NCBI RefSeq assembly: GCF_030325625.1
Contig: NZ_JACAIS010000004.1
Location: 310,001 to 374,000 of the forward strand
DNA: 64,000 nt
Direction: 5' to 3'
From: Sphingobacterium sp. N143
GTDB taxonomy: Bacteria; Bacteroidota; Bacteroidia; Sphingobacteriales; Sphingobacteriaceae
The position numbers and the translations under genes were made by a program. Within the stretch, counting starts at the first letter, position 1, and each line of letters begins with the position of its first letter. Positions 8,783 to 17,940 of this stretch are shown piece after piece. The notes beneath the pieces were generated by a model. It ran no database searches and had not been told where the DNA came from. It was given only the letters and a program-made list of their open reading frames with translations.

Positions 8783-9457
8783 ATGAACACAGAATTAGAA
8801 AATATACAGCAACAGGTAAGCGCATTGCAGGAAAACACAGACTTGATCACGCAGGATATTGTACGAATAATGCCTACAATTGTCTCCCTACTTTCTGAAA
8901 ATGAAAAGAAAATGCAGGAATTTCATGAAATGCGAGCAAAGGATCAGGAACTACTACAACAGATCAAGCAATTTATTAAAAGAGAAAACGATGTACTATC
9001 TAAGATCATTAACGATTATGGGACACTTCAGGATGTAGCTAATGAAATCTCCACAATAACTAGACAGGAATTAGCTGTATTAACAATCAAAGAAAAAGAC
9101 ATTGTTTCAAAGATAGCTGAAATTCCTGATCAGGTCATTGTAAAACATCATTACGGCATTGATCTCAAATCAACACCTCTGATCATTGTTATGATAGCAT
9201 TATCTACCATTATTTCGCTAGGTCTCGGTGTTCTATACGAGAAGAACAAACAATTAGACGATAGAAAATCGTATGAAATGCGTTACCGAATGATAGAATT
9301 GGAGCTACCGCATGTAACATCGCATATCGATTCTACTCATTCTCTTAACCCTAAGAAATTCCATAATTTGGTGATTAAAAGAGAGGAAGAAAATAAACTA
9401 TTAAACAGTATAGACCAAAAACGTCAGGAGATCAAAAACTTAAACAGTCCTGAATAA
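8783..9457 (+). CDS. Mobilization-linked coiled-coil membrane protein
   Basis: 224 residues, four bases after the relaxase. Residues 1-120 are helical coiled coil (NIQQQVSALQENTDL, KKMQEFHEMRAKDQELLQQI); one hydrophobic segment near 131-150 (TPLIIVMIALSTIISLGLGV) is the only membrane span; the tail is again charged. Similar small proteins follow relaxases in many Bacteroidota mobilizable elements; their role is unknown, perhaps tethering the relaxosome. Its TAA stop overlaps the AAC that opens the first attC-like site, so the cassette array begins exactly at the end of this gene. Confidence 0.75.
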   Translation: MNTELENIQQQVSALQENTDLITQDIVRIMPTIVSLLSENEKKMQEFHEMRAKDQELLQQIKQFIKRENDVLSKIINDYGTLQDVANEISTITRQELAVLTIKEKDIVSKIAEIPDQVIVKHHYGIDLKSTPLIIVMIALSTIISLGLGVLYEKNKQLDDRKSYEMRYRMIELELPHVTSHIDSTHSLNPKKFHNLVIKREEENKLLNSIDQKRQEIKNLNSPE

Positions 9458-9579
9458 CGTGCCGCGTATTGGCGATGGGCGGGATTTTTAGCACTGAACT
9501 TTAATCGAAGAACAGAAGTTGAATTTTGCACTTCCGTTGATACGAAGCCGTTCAGCCCGCCTATTGCCAATACGATGTT
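9456..9579. repeat. attC-like site A
   Basis: Imperfect inverted repeat. Left arm: AAC, six bases, CGTATTGGCGATGGGCGGG. Right arm: CCCGCCTATTGCCAATACG, two bases, GTT. The centre is AT-rich, with the words TTTTAGCAC and GTTGAATTTTGCAC that recur in sites B and C. The geometry AAC-spacer-stem ... stem-spacer-GTT is that of integron attC sites (R'' L'' ... L' R'). Confidence 0.7.
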
Positions 9580-9590
9580 GTACAACGTAG

Positions 9591-10454
9591 TTATGTTTTG
9601 GGTTTTAGTCCAGCTAAATATTTTCGTATGTCATTTTCTAATTTATCCGGGTATTTGTACTCTAATTTTTTTGACAATTCAGTTCCTATTTCTGAAACTA
9701 AATCAGTCATTGAAAATAGAGCAGTCCAATTTTCCTTTATATCGCTCCCTGAAAATGTTTGTTCTGTTTTAGCCCACATTTCCTGGTTAAGATACTTTTT
9801 GAAAAGCCGTCCATATTTATTGGTCGTTATGTTCCAATTGTGTTCACTTGCAATGTGCCATTCAATTAAAGGAATTAAATATTCTGTGCGAATAACGGTT
9901 TCCGACATAAATTTCGCATAGAATATTTCATCTCTCACAAGACACTTTGCCACGTAAGTTGTGTCCCACCAAAAATCGTTTATTAGATTTTGAAACTCTT
10001 TTTCAGACGGTTTTTTGATAATGGAAATTTGATAAGTTGGTTTCAGCATTTGCTTTGTAATACCATCTTTATCAATTAAAATTTTATAACCAATATCCCA
10101 ATCTTCTGGTAATTCTTTCTCTTGCGTTTCCTTTATAAATTTTGATTTGCTGTAAAGTTTAAAATCTACTTTCACACCGTCTTCATAAAGTAGCATTTTC
10201 ATTGCGTGTTTATGGTTAAAACAACTTTCGTCTTCTTCAATCATAGCAATTGGATTTCCGAATTTAAGCGTCCAGCTTTTGTCTGAAATGTAATTTGTAT
10301 TATCCTCAAAAACAAATTCAATGTCTAAATCACTAAATTCGTCAACAAGTGCTAAAGGATTTACAAGTGAACTTGTCAGAAGAAGAACTCTTACATCTTC
10401 GTTTTTCTCCGACCATTCTATAATTGTTCTTAACTTTTCTTCTCTGACTTTCAT
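9591..10454 (-). CDS. aadS: AadS-type aminoglycoside 6-adenylyltransferase
   Basis: 287 residues. It matches, as far as I can recall the sequence, the Bacteroides AadS (ANT(6) family) nearly throughout: MKVREEKLRTIIEWS, LLLTSSLVNPLAL, then EFSDLDIEFVFEDN with the nucleotidyltransferase DxD. The family transfers AMP from ATP to position 6 of streptomycin and is cytoplasmic. In the classic Bacteroides elements aadS travels with tet(X2) and ermF; here ermF is absent. The gene is inside a module whose ends are GTTGTAC (9577) and GTACAAC (10481-10487). Its 3' end faces attC-like site A. Base composition is poorer in GC than the flanking 132-bp repeat. Confidence 0.95.
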   Translation of the reverse strand: MKVREEKLRTIIEWSEKNEDVRVLLLTSSLVNPLALVDEFSDLDIEFVFEDNTNYISDKSWTLKFGNPIAMIEEDESCFNHKHAMKMLLYEDGVKVDFKLYSKSKFIKETQEKELPEDWDIGYKILIDKDGITKQMLKPTYQISIIKKPSEKEFQNLINDFWWDTTYVAKCLVRDEIFYAKFMSETVIRTEYLIPLIEWHIASEHNWNITTNKYGRLFKKYLNQEMWAKTEQTFSGSDIKENWTALFSMTDLVSEIGTELSKKLEYKYPDKLENDIRKYLAGLKPKT

Positions 10455-10484
10455 TTTGTTTGGTTCGGTTTTACTATGTCGTAC

Positions 10485-10616
10485 AACGTAGCCGGCGCTT
10501 GGCGCACGTGCTGGCGCAATTGCGCCAAGCGCGTGTTAGAGGACAGTCCCGTAGGGCTGGACTCCGTCAAGCGCCGGCTACGTTGAGCGGGAAGCCCGAA
10601 GGGATTTCCGCTCAAC
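10485..10616 (+). repeat. 132-bp GC-rich repeat, copy 1
   Basis: Identical to 12965-13096. The first 100 bases are closed by a perfect 17-bp inverted repeat, AACGTAGCCGGCGCTTG / CAAGCGCCGGCTACGTT, with internal GGCGCAATTGCGCC palindrome. The last 35 form a second hairpin, GTTGAGCGG ... CCGCTCAAC. Each hairpin is again bounded by AAC/GTT. It lies directly upstream of aadS. The composition is clearly more GC-rich than the surrounding genes. Confidence 0.9.
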
Positions 10617-10801
10617 GGGAAACGCATTGGCGAAGTGGCGGATAAATTGAACCGAAAGTTCAATTTAGCAGTGACGTAGCCGATGTGTTTCCACAGAAGC
10701 TAAATTATTAAAAAAAAGCTGAATGTGGGACACATTCGGCGGAATAAAAAGCACAAAAGTTGAATTTTGAACTTAACCCGCCATTTTGCCAATGCGATGT
10801 T
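10614..10801. repeat. attC-like site B
   Basis: Left arm: AAC, six bases, CGCATTGGCGAAGTGGCGG. Right arm: CCCGCCATTTTGCCAATGCG, two bases, GTT. Between them lie an inner short hairpin (CGAATGTG-type words near 10720-10740) and the word GCACAAAAGTTGAATTTTG shared with site A. At 188 bases it is the longest of the three sites. It begins in the last AAC of repeat copy 1 and ends at the first GTT of the acetyltransferase module. Confidence 0.65.
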
Positions 10802-10941
10802 ATGTGTAGTTTTTTAGTATCTTTGTCAGATGAAATTATCAGATTAGCAAATTTACTTTACGCAACGTATAGGAAGAGAATAGTTTAGTATTATTCTTCG
10901 TTTCCTTATTGTCTCTTATTGTAAATTAAATATGTTAAATA

Positions 10942-11571
10942 ATGAAAAATTACTTCGAAAGTCCTTTTAAAGGAAAAATAATCAAAGACCACATAACTAA
11001 TCCCAATATAATTTCGGGTAAATATTCTTATTATTCTGGTTATTATCACGGTCATTCATTTGACGATTGTGCTCGTTATCTGTTTCCGGACAGGAATGAT
11101 GTCGATAAACTAATTATCGGTTCTTATTGTTCAATAGGGAGCGGTGCAAGTTTCATAATGGCAGGTAATCAAGGTCATAAATATGATTGGATTTCCAGTT
11201 TTCCATTTTTTTATATGTCTGAATTTGATGTTTTCAGTAAAAGCCAAGATGGATTTCAAAAAGCAGGAGATACAGTTGTTGGGAATGATGTTTGGATTGG
11301 TAGTGAAGCTATGATAATGCCAGGAGTTCAGATAGGAGATGGAGCTGTTATTGGCAGTCGTGCTTTGGTTACAAAAGATGTTGAACCTTATTCAATTGTA
11401 GGGGGAAATCCAGCCAAATTGATAAAAAAGAGATTTAGTGATGATGACATCCAAAAATTGCAGGAAATGAAATGGTGGGAATGGGATGAAGAAACCCTTT
11501 TTGAAGCAATGCCAATTCTTTGTTCAAATAAAATCGATTTGTTGTACAAGTTTTTTAGAAAAATGAAATGA
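10942..11571 (+). CDS. Type B chloramphenicol (xenobiotic) acetyltransferase
   Basis: 209 residues of the left-handed beta-helix hexapeptide family. The catalytic region [17 protein letters not shown] puts His at residue 79, the position known for CatB/XAT enzymes. Hexapeptide repeats follow ([31 protein letters not shown]) and the usual end [16 protein letters not shown]. The family acetylates the 3-hydroxyl of chloramphenicol with acetyl-CoA; the substrate is inferred. A TATCTTTG box at 10818-10825 just inside the module would give a leader of about 110 bases. Module ends are GTTATGTGTA (10799) and TACACATAAC (11631-11640). Which catB allele it is needs a database search. Confidence 0.9.
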   Translation: MKNYFESPFKGKIIKDHITNPNIISGKYSYYSGYYHGHSFDDCARYLFPDRNDVDKLIIGSYCSIGSGASFIMAGNQGHKYDWISSFPFFYMSEFDVFSKSQDGFQKAGDTVVGNDVWIGSEAMIMPGVQIGDGAVIGSRALVTKDVEPYSIVGGNPAKLIKKRFSDDDIQKLQEMKWWEWDEETLFEAMPILCSNKIDLLYKFFRKMK

Positions 11572-11572
11572 T

Positions 11573-11605
11573 AAAAAGAAGGTTCCGAAATTCGGAGCCT
11601 TTTTG
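11573..11605 (+). terminator. Terminator of the acetyltransferase gene
   Basis: AAGGTTCCGA / TCGGAGCCTT stem with a small loop and a T-run, two bases after the stop codon. Confidence 0.8.
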
Positions 11606-11637
11606 TTTTAACTGCGTTTGCGGCTAAAATTACACAT

Positions 11638-11762
11638 AACGGCTGGCAAATTGGCGATGGAGCCGACTTTTAGCACAAATGTTGAATAGAATTACTAATC
11701 TTCAACATTGCACAAAAGTTCAATAGAAGTACTTCACCGGCTCTATTGCCAATTTGTTTGTT
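11638..11762. repeat. attC-like site C
   Basis: Left arm: ACATAAC, six bases, CAAATTGGCGATGGAGCCG. Right arm: CGGCTCTATTGCCAATTTG, three bases, GTTATGTG. Here the outer R-boxes (ACATAAC and GTTATGT) are fully complementary, as in a canonical attC. The centre holds TTTTAGCACAAATGTTGAA and its partial repeat. It lies between the 3' ends of the acetyltransferase gene and tet(X). Confidence 0.75.
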
Positions 11763-11782
11763 ATGTGCCGTTTTATTCCATT

Positions 11783-12949
<1,167 letters not shown>

Positions 12950-12964
12950 TCAAAAATGGCCCAT

Positions 12965-13096
12965 AACGTAGCCGGCGCTTGGCGCACGTGCTGGCGCAAT
13001 TGCGCCAAGCGCGTGTTAGAGGACAGTCCCGTAGGGCTGGACTCCGTCAAGCGCCGGCTACGTTGAGCGGGAAGCCCGAAGGGATTTCCGCTCAAC
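12965..13096 (+). repeat. 132-bp GC-rich repeat, copy 2
   Basis: Base-for-base copy of 10485-10616 in the same orientation. It lies directly upstream of tet(X) (which runs on the minus strand) as copy 1 lies directly upstream of aadS. Homologous or site-specific recombination between the copies would excise a 2480-bp circle with the acetyltransferase gene and tet(X). Confidence 0.9.
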
Positions 13097-13105
13097 ATCT
13101 GTTTT

Positions 13106-13159
13106 AACGAAACGAATATACGGAAAATTTCGCTTAACCAACCCTATACGTGTTTCGTT
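13106..13159. repeat. AAC...GTT inverted repeat before the recombinase gene (attI-like candidate)
   Basis: AACGAAAC (13106-13113) and GTTTCGTT (13152-13159), a perfect 8-bp inverted repeat with a 38-base centre. It lies between the last GC-rich hairpin and the recombinase start. Same AAC...GTT polarity as the attC-like sites but without the ATTGGC/GCCAAT core. It could be the primary site of the recombinase, a promoter operator, or chance. Confidence 0.4.
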
Positions 13160-13261
13160 ATTTGACTTTTCTTTCTACATAAGATATTGATATATTTGTA
13201 TTTAAAAAATAAAACCGCACAAATAGCGAAACAAAATATTATAAAATACTATTTCCCTGAT

Positions 13262-14101
13262 ATGAATAGCGAAATCATACTTGAAACCTTCGAAAAGAGA
13301 TTGCTGATGCAGAGATATGCTGGCAATACCATTAGATCGTACAAGGATTACGCTAGTATATTTCTTAAACATGTTAGCAAATATCCCTCCCTTGAAGAAA
13401 TTCCACTGTCAGATATTGAGGCGTTTATAAACGAAAAAGTTCAAAATGGGAAAATTAGTGTTTCCTATCAAAAAGGATTAGTGGGCGCAATCAAGAAGAT
13501 GTACGAACTGATATTGGACAAAAAAATCCAACTGGATTACTTATACCCGAAACGATCATTTTCTAAATTACCTAAATTCTTTTCAAAAGAAGAAGTAAGA
13601 AATATTCTCGATAACACTCAAAATCTAAAACACAAGGCTATTCTGATGACAATCTATAGTTGTGGACTACGTCTTAGCGAACTGTTGAATCTCAAAATCA
13701 AAGACATAAAATCTTCCGATGGAATTATCAGAATCCATCAAAGCAAAGGTAATAAAGATCGGATTGTATCATTACCAGACAAATTGCTGGCGACTTTGAG
13801 ACATTATTATCAAGCATTCAAGCCAAAGGAGTACCTCTTCGAAGGTGAGAGGGGTGGCAAGTATAGCGAACGAAGTGTACAGTTGATTCTGAAAAAAGCA
13901 TTGATCAAAGCAAATGTTCAGTCGGAAGGCTCTGTACATACATTGCGACATTCTTATGCCACACATTTAATCCAATCAGGTATCGATATCCGAATTGTAA
14001 AAGAGTTATTGGGTCATGAAAATATAAAAACGACTATGATCTACACTCATATCACTGACATAGACAAGCAAAAGACTCCTAGCCCTCTTGATTTTTTATA
14101 A
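13262..14101 (+). CDS. XerD/IntI-like tyrosine recombinase next to the cassette array
   Basis: About 279 residues from the ATG at 13262 (MNSEIILETFEKRLL), or 304 if the upstream ATG at 13187 is used; the longer start adds a lysine-rich tail with no family counterpart. Core-binding domain about 1-90, catalytic domain after it: R in SCGLRLSELLNL, HTLRHSYATHL (HxxR), LLGHENIKTTMIYTH with H and nucleophile Y. It resembles XerC/D and integron integrases far more than the element integrase at 2589. A similar gene often annotated xerD is known beside tet(X) in Flavobacteria-like hosts. I do not see the extra integron-integrase insertion clearly, so IntI proper is not claimed. Confidence 0.9.
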   Translation: MNSEIILETFEKRLLMQRYAGNTIRSYKDYASIFLKHVSKYPSLEEIPLSDIEAFINEKVQNGKISVSYQKGLVGAIKKMYELILDKKIQLDYLYPKRSFSKLPKFFSKEEVRNILDNTQNLKHKAILMTIYSCGLRLSELLNLKIKDIKSSDGIIRIHQSKGNKDRIVSLPDKLLATLRHYYQAFKPKEYLFEGERGGKYSERSVQLILKKALIKANVQSEGSVHTLRHSYATHLIQSGIDIRIVKELLGHENIKTTMIYTHITDIDKQKTPSPLDFL

Positions 14102-14230
14102 GAATAAGATGAACTTTTCACGCTCTATAGAAACAAGCATTATGTTCCAATCATTCTTTAAGAAGGGTTATTCTTCTAGCTTAACTTAACTTTGCTTAGG
14201 TTATTGAATAATCAATATTCAGATATAATT

Positions 14231-14248
14231 TGTCCGAAATGTGTCCGA
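14231..14248 (+). promoter_or_regulatory. Candidate arm-type integrase site, right end
   Basis: TGTCCGAAATGTGTCCGA, 17/18 identical and co-oriented with 2566-2583. Confidence 0.5.
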
Positions 14249-14255
14249 AAAAAGA

Positions 14256-14283
14256 AAAAGCCACTGATTATCAGTGGCTTTTG
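14256..14283. terminator. Bidirectional terminator at the right end of the element
   Basis: GCCACTGA / TCAGTGGC stem flanked by A- and T-tracts. It can end both the recombinase transcript (plus) and the tRNA-Pro transcript (minus), so the element supplies a new terminator for the tRNA it reconstituted. Confidence 0.8.
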
Positions 14284-14305
14284 TCGGGGTGGCAGGATTC
14301 GAACC
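14279..14305. repeat. attR: direct repeat completing tRNA-Pro
   Basis: Identical to 2421-2447. It provides the T-arm and 3' acceptor strand of the intact tRNA. Confidence 0.88.
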
Positions 14306-14357
14306 TACGACCTCCACATCCCAAATGTGGCGCGATACCGGGCTACGCTACACCCCG
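14284..14357 (-). tRNA. tRNA-Pro (anticodon TGG), copy 1
   Basis: 74 bases on the minus strand. Acceptor stem CGGGGTG / CACCCCG, anticodon stem CCACA / TGTGG enclosing TTTGGGA, T-loop TTCGAAT. CCA is not encoded. Promoter on the minus strand: TTTG about 21 bases before TACCTTTT, which ends at the tRNA 5' end. Identical copies at 21525 and 43019. Confidence 0.95.
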
Positions 14358-14623
14358 AAAAGGTATCACCTTTGTTTTGTGTGGCACAAAAGTACAGCAA
14401 AAATATTTTGTTTTCAAAATTATTTCCAACAAAAAAGTTAATATACTGATAGATTGATAAATAATTTTTAAAAAGACAGAAAAGCGTGTCTCTCGGTCGA
14501 ACCCATGGCTTCCACTGACCAAGGGAGAATCCATAAAAGATCAGAATTATTTTCGAGGAATTACTTTCGAGAACTATTAATAACCTGACAAGAGGCTCCA
14601 ATTTATAAGAAAGAAGTAAGCTT

Positions 14624-14658
14624 AAAAAAAGCTGACCGCTCATGAATTCACGGTCAGC
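14624..14658 (-). terminator. Terminator of the 14730-15164 lipoprotein
   Basis: GCTGACCG / CGGTCAGC stem with a 12-base loop, followed on the minus strand by seven T. Between here and the tRNA promoter (about 14395-14620) I see only AT-rich sequence with no gene. Confidence 0.75.
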
Positions 14659-14729
14659 CAGATTATCCCCTAATTTTTATTATTGTTGTTACTTAATTGA
14701 CGGAACAATAAGTGGATACGGAGTCCAGA

Positions 14730-15164
14730 TTACCAATTTCTTTTGAACACCATTGTGGTCTTAACAGCTCCCTCTTGATTGACCAATGTCAGTTTGGATA
14801 CAGTGGAAACAATGTTTTCCTGAATTTGGTATTCAACGCCATCAAATATCATTGTTTTTGAATCGGGCATGCTATAGTCATAAGCTACAGCAGATTTATC
14901 TAATTTCTTGTGCCAAGCACCGTCTTTATCAAAATTTAGTGTTTCTCCTTGTACCATCATCTCCTGTGTCACATTAAGCTCCCCAACAGGATTTCCTGAA
15001 ACAGTTTTTGTCCATCGTTCCCAATTCCCCGTGCGAATCACATTCAATGCCGTATCCCGGCCAACATTGTCTATCGTTTCCTTACTACATGAAACTATAC
15101 CAATTGTAATTACTCCTACTAGCAAGAACATCCAGTTCTTAAAAGTCATTTTAAATATACTCAT
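14730..15164 (-). CDS. Small lipoprotein of unknown function
   Basis: 144 residues from the ATG at 15164 (MSIFKMTFKNW); an upstream ATG would add nine basic residues before the signal and looks less likely. The signal peptide ends in a lipobox GIVSC, so it is exported and lipidated. The mature part alternates beta-strand-like segments (GELNVTQEMMVQGETLNFD, TMIFDGVEYQIQENIV) and resembles small lipocalin-like or META-like Bacteroidota lipoproteins, without a motif I can name. It stands alone with its own terminator. Confidence 0.65.
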   Translation of the reverse strand: MSIFKMTFKNWMFLLVGVITIGIVSCSKETIDNVGRDTALNVIRTGNWERWTKTVSGNPVGELNVTQEMMVQGETLNFDKDGAWHKKLDKSAVAYDYSMPDSKTMIFDGVEYQIQENIVSTVSKLTLVNQEGAVKTTMVFKRNW

Positions 15165-15360
15165 AATTTGTTTTTTGGAGTGCATTCGCAAGTATTATAC
15201 CAAACTCAAATAGGAGCTACCATCCCACCTCATCGAATCTATAAATCAATTGGTTGAAAATACTTTTGAAGAGCCGATCACCTTTTTGCTCACATATAGT
15301 TTGCTCGGTGATTGGTATAAAGATACTGAGTGAGGAAATGCTAAAACAAATAGTGAGGGA

Positions 15361-15774
15361 ATGCTAAAACAAATTAACGTAATATTCATCGATAAGGAAA
15401 CGGGGAAAGTCTATTTAAAATTCACGATTTAGATGGGTCTGACATTAAGATAACTAATACCGTGGTGGGAGAAATCTACAAAAGTGGGGGCTTATCTATA
15501 ATTCTGAGCATCCAATCACCCCTCTTATAATGGCATCGTAAAACTTGTTGGGATTCCCGACACAGAGCGTGAGCATTCGTACAAAATACAAATAGGTGAT
15601 GTTGGGTCTGCTGTAATAGCATATACCTGAGTCAAAAAAGAAAACAAAACCGATGACCCGTGCTCTTCTCCGTATTACAATTCGATAACAGACATCAGAA
15701 TTGTAAACCATCCTTTTCATGTTTTTGAATATGAAGGAAAAACTTTCCCAGAGATCGTTGTGGTAGAGTTGTAG
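15361..15774 (+). pseudogene. Frameshifted remnant of an unknown protein
   Basis: Plus-strand reading gives three pieces that read like one protein: MLKQINVIFIDKETGKVYL, then after a frameshift HDLDGSDIKITNTVVGEIY, then after another NGIVKLVGIPDTEREHSYK, interrupted by a TGA and continuing to FEYEGKTFPEIVVVEL and a stop. The alternation of hydrophobic and charged residues is protein-like; the parent family is not recognised. Just upstream (15331-15375) a stretch of about 20 bases, GAGGAAATGCTAAAACAAAT, is tandemly near-duplicated. From 15784 to 16042 I see nothing further. Confidence 0.45.
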
Positions 15775-16042
15775 GTTTTTCATTTCATTTAAACTTCATA
15801 ATCATTGGTAATTTAACATAGGATTTTCTCGATAAATCAATACCGTAAACAGCCAAGAGCGAGAACAGCTTTGGCCTAGTGCGGAGGCGTTTCGCAGGCC
15901 GTAAATGAGCGAGGGGCTTAATTCTGGCTTTATCATGGCGTTATTAGCGTTATTTTGGTGAGACAATAATATTTTCAAAAGGTTGCTTTTTATAATTTAT
16001 CTTATTATATTAAGCTAGCGGTCATTTATTAAACTATATTTT

Positions 16043-16790
16043 ATGAAATTATTTAGAAAATACTTAAAGGCTGTTTCTTTTCTCGTTACCGCCGTATTAC
16101 TTTTCATCTATCATAGATGGCGGAGATCAGATTGCTGCAATTTTAACCTTAATGCTTATTCCAGTTTTACTTTTTGATAAGCGTAAAAATCACTGGGAAT
16201 TCGAGGCGCCAAGCGCGGGGGTTAGAAATATTATTCCTATAATTACCATAACTGTAATCCGGTTGCAAGTAACCCTTATTTATTTTCATGCTTCCGTTGG
16301 AAAATATGCGGTTCCCGAGTGGACAAATGGCACGGCAATATATTACTGGTGGAATAACACAGTGTTTGGCATGCCCTTAGCTTTTTCCGTACCAATCAAT
16401 TCATTACTATCCATGCCGCTTGTGGTAAGCGTTTTAACATACAGTGTATTAATATTTGAAATTGTTGTATTCTTGGCACTTACAGGCTCAATACGCTATC
16501 GGAAGAATCTATTGCCTTTTGCGATTTTATTTCATTTACTAATTATCCTTATGCATGGAATTTTTTCGTTCTTTTTTGCAATATCAATGGCGCTTATTTT
16601 ATTTCTACAGCCAGCAAATGTTCCGTTCAAATTTAATTTTCTCCAGCTATGTCAAAAAAAAATAAAATACTTATTTTCATTATCTATTCTGATCTTACTA
16701 TTTAGCGGCTTCCTTCTACTTCAAAATTACACACAGATTTCGCAACAGGTCGTCACACATGTGAATATCAGTGGCGAAGCGGACAAATTT
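16043..16790 (+). pseudogene. SdpB-like (HTTM) membrane protein remnant
   Basis: From 16152 the frame reads MLIPVLLFDKRKNHW, then YFHASVGKYAVPEW and a series of hydrophobic spans up to LSILILLFSGFLLLQN. YFHASVGKYxxPEW with the following YYW is the hallmark of SdpB, the membrane partner of SdpC-type secreted toxins. Upstream, GGDQIAAILT continues in the same frame to a stop while a start-like MKLFRKYLKAVSFLV is in another frame, so there is a frameshift near 16110. The 3' end runs without a stop into an unrelated recombinase tail. No SdpA or SdpC partner is seen nearby. It is a decayed fragment, not a working gene. Confidence 0.6.
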
Positions 16791-16799
16791 GGCGACAAA

Positions 16800-17423
16800 A
16801 TCAAAGAGGATCTTTTAAAAGCGACGTTCTTTCTTCGAGGAGTATTGGAATGTCCTTATTGTAAACGAAAGAAATACCCATATTACCATTGCCAAGGAAA
16901 ATGTAAAACAAGAATCAATACCCTTTTTCTCAATGATTGTTACCAACGCGAAATCCAGCAATTGGTACTCTCGGATAAGGTGGCAGATCTTTTTAATCTT
17001 ATTTTAAAAGATTGGAATACTAGTACCAACAGAACAGTTTATCTAAGTAACCGAAATCTTGTGATAAGAAAATTAAAAGAACAAGAATCACTTCTTTCCC
17101 AAGCCAGAAAGCTGTTTGTCATCGGGGGTACTGAAGCTTGATGATTATTGTAAGTTAAAAAAGAGTATCAGGCTAATTCTAAATGTTTGAAAAGGGAATT
17201 ACAGGATATTAATATAAAGCTAGGAAATATTGACCGGCAAAGTCAGACGGAATACAAATCACAAATAGATATTTTTCAAGGATTTTCAGGCTTGAATACT
17301 GCGCATAAAAGACATCTTGTCAATCTGATCCCACCGTTTAAAGTTGATTTTCAAACGGGTGATATGACTTTGGGAATAAACAACGTATTATCAAAAATTT
17401 TGACAACAAAACACAAATACTAA
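16800..17423 (+). pseudogene. C-terminal remnant of a large serine recombinase
   Basis: The frame shared with the SdpB remnant continues FFLRGVLECPYCKRKK, then YYHCQGKCKTRIN, the zinc-ribbon region of large serine recombinases with its usual linker shortened. It breaks at 17141; LKLDDYCKLKK and then EYQANSKCLKRELQDINIKL continue the typical C-terminal helix in other frames. At least two frameshifts and loss of the entire catalytic domain make it non-functional. It marks an old mobile element. Confidence 0.65.
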
Positions 17424-17434
17424 ACAAATAAATT

Positions 17435-17644
17435 ATGAACTTTATCGATAAAAAAGTCTCCGTCCAACAAACAATTGAGACATTGACACAGCAAGGTATC
17501 CATGTGGACGATGAGGAAGCAGCTATCATATTAGACTTTCTTTATCTAATATCAAAGAATCACAAGGAAATCAAAGAAGATGAAAATACTGGAACCTTAA
17601 GAGGAATTCGAACTTCTGAAGAAATAAACCAAACCGAGAACTGA
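17435..17644 (+). CDS. Small recombinase-linked protein
   Basis: 69 residues, MNFIDKKVSVQQTIETL to SEEINQTEN. As I recall, a protein of this size and pattern (IHVDDEEAAIILDFLYLISK) sits downstream of serine recombinases in many Bacteroidota elements and is often labelled, without good reason, a PTS subunit. It starts 11 bases after the recombinase remnant and remains open, so it may be a surviving piece of that element. No function can be given. Confidence 0.5.
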   Translation: MNFIDKKVSVQQTIETLTQQGIHVDDEEAAIILDFLYLISKNHKEIKEDENTGTLRGIRTSEEINQTEN

Positions 17645-17761
17645 GGCAGTTTTTTAGACAACGTAACGCGAAAATCTAAAAATTTTGGGTGCAAAAATCG
17701 AACTATAAATGACCGGATATTAACAGTCTGGTTCACAAACTTTTATTGATATAAAAAAAAT

Positions 17762-17790
17762 GAGAAAGCTGTTAACAGCTTTCTCATTAA
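17762..17790 (+). terminator. Terminator-like palindrome in relic island end
   Basis: GAGAAAGCTGTTAACAGCTTTCTC, a perfect palindrome (17762-17785) preceded by eight A. It is followed at once by a tRNA-Pro-like fragment, the same order as at the right end of the intact element (14256-14305). Confidence 0.6.
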
Positions 17791-17791
17791 G

Positions 17792-17806
17792 TCTGGGTGG
17801 CAGGAT
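17792..17806. repeat. Relic tRNA-Pro 3' end fragment
   Basis: TCTGGGTGGCAGGATT matches the tRNA-Pro 3' end TCGGGGTGGCAGGATT with one or two changes, and then diverges. Probably a decayed att site. Confidence 0.45.
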
Positions 17807-17885
17807 TGGCTCAGCCCCACAATGCCCAAACACACCCCTGAGCCCTCTTCGGGTCGACCCCAATACTTCTTTAAAGGTCGTAGGT

Positions 17886-17940
17886 ACTCATCCTGTTTAG
17901 AAACAAAAAAAGCCCGACTGTCGTCGAGCTTTTTTGTCGG
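17886..17940. repeat. Orphan tRNA-Pro downstream flank and terminator
   Basis: Nearly identical to 2374-2430, including the hairpin terminator up to GTCGG, after which the tRNA is absent (CTTCCCAG follows). It suggests that a tRNA-Pro copy was lost here by deletion. From here to 18355 I find no convincing gene. Confidence 0.6.

Noticed and set aside
10451..10663. Frames on both strands over the 132-bp repeat
   Set aside because: They follow the GC-rich hairpins and have no start signals; the repeat is structural, not coding.
12965..13096. IS element or transposase gene at the 132-bp repeats
   Set aside because: The repeat is too short, no transposase frame is present, and no target duplication is evident.
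14192..14643. Several short frames over tRNA-Pro copy 1
   Set aside because: Same tRNA artefact; no independent support.
15496..15783. 95-codon minus-strand frame
   Set aside because: Composition is odd and the opposite strand carries a more protein-like, frameshifted reading, so the frame is a shadow of a pseudogene.
17187..17423. 78-codon frame as an independent gene
   Set aside because: It continues the C-terminal helix of the serine-recombinase remnant in a shifted frame.
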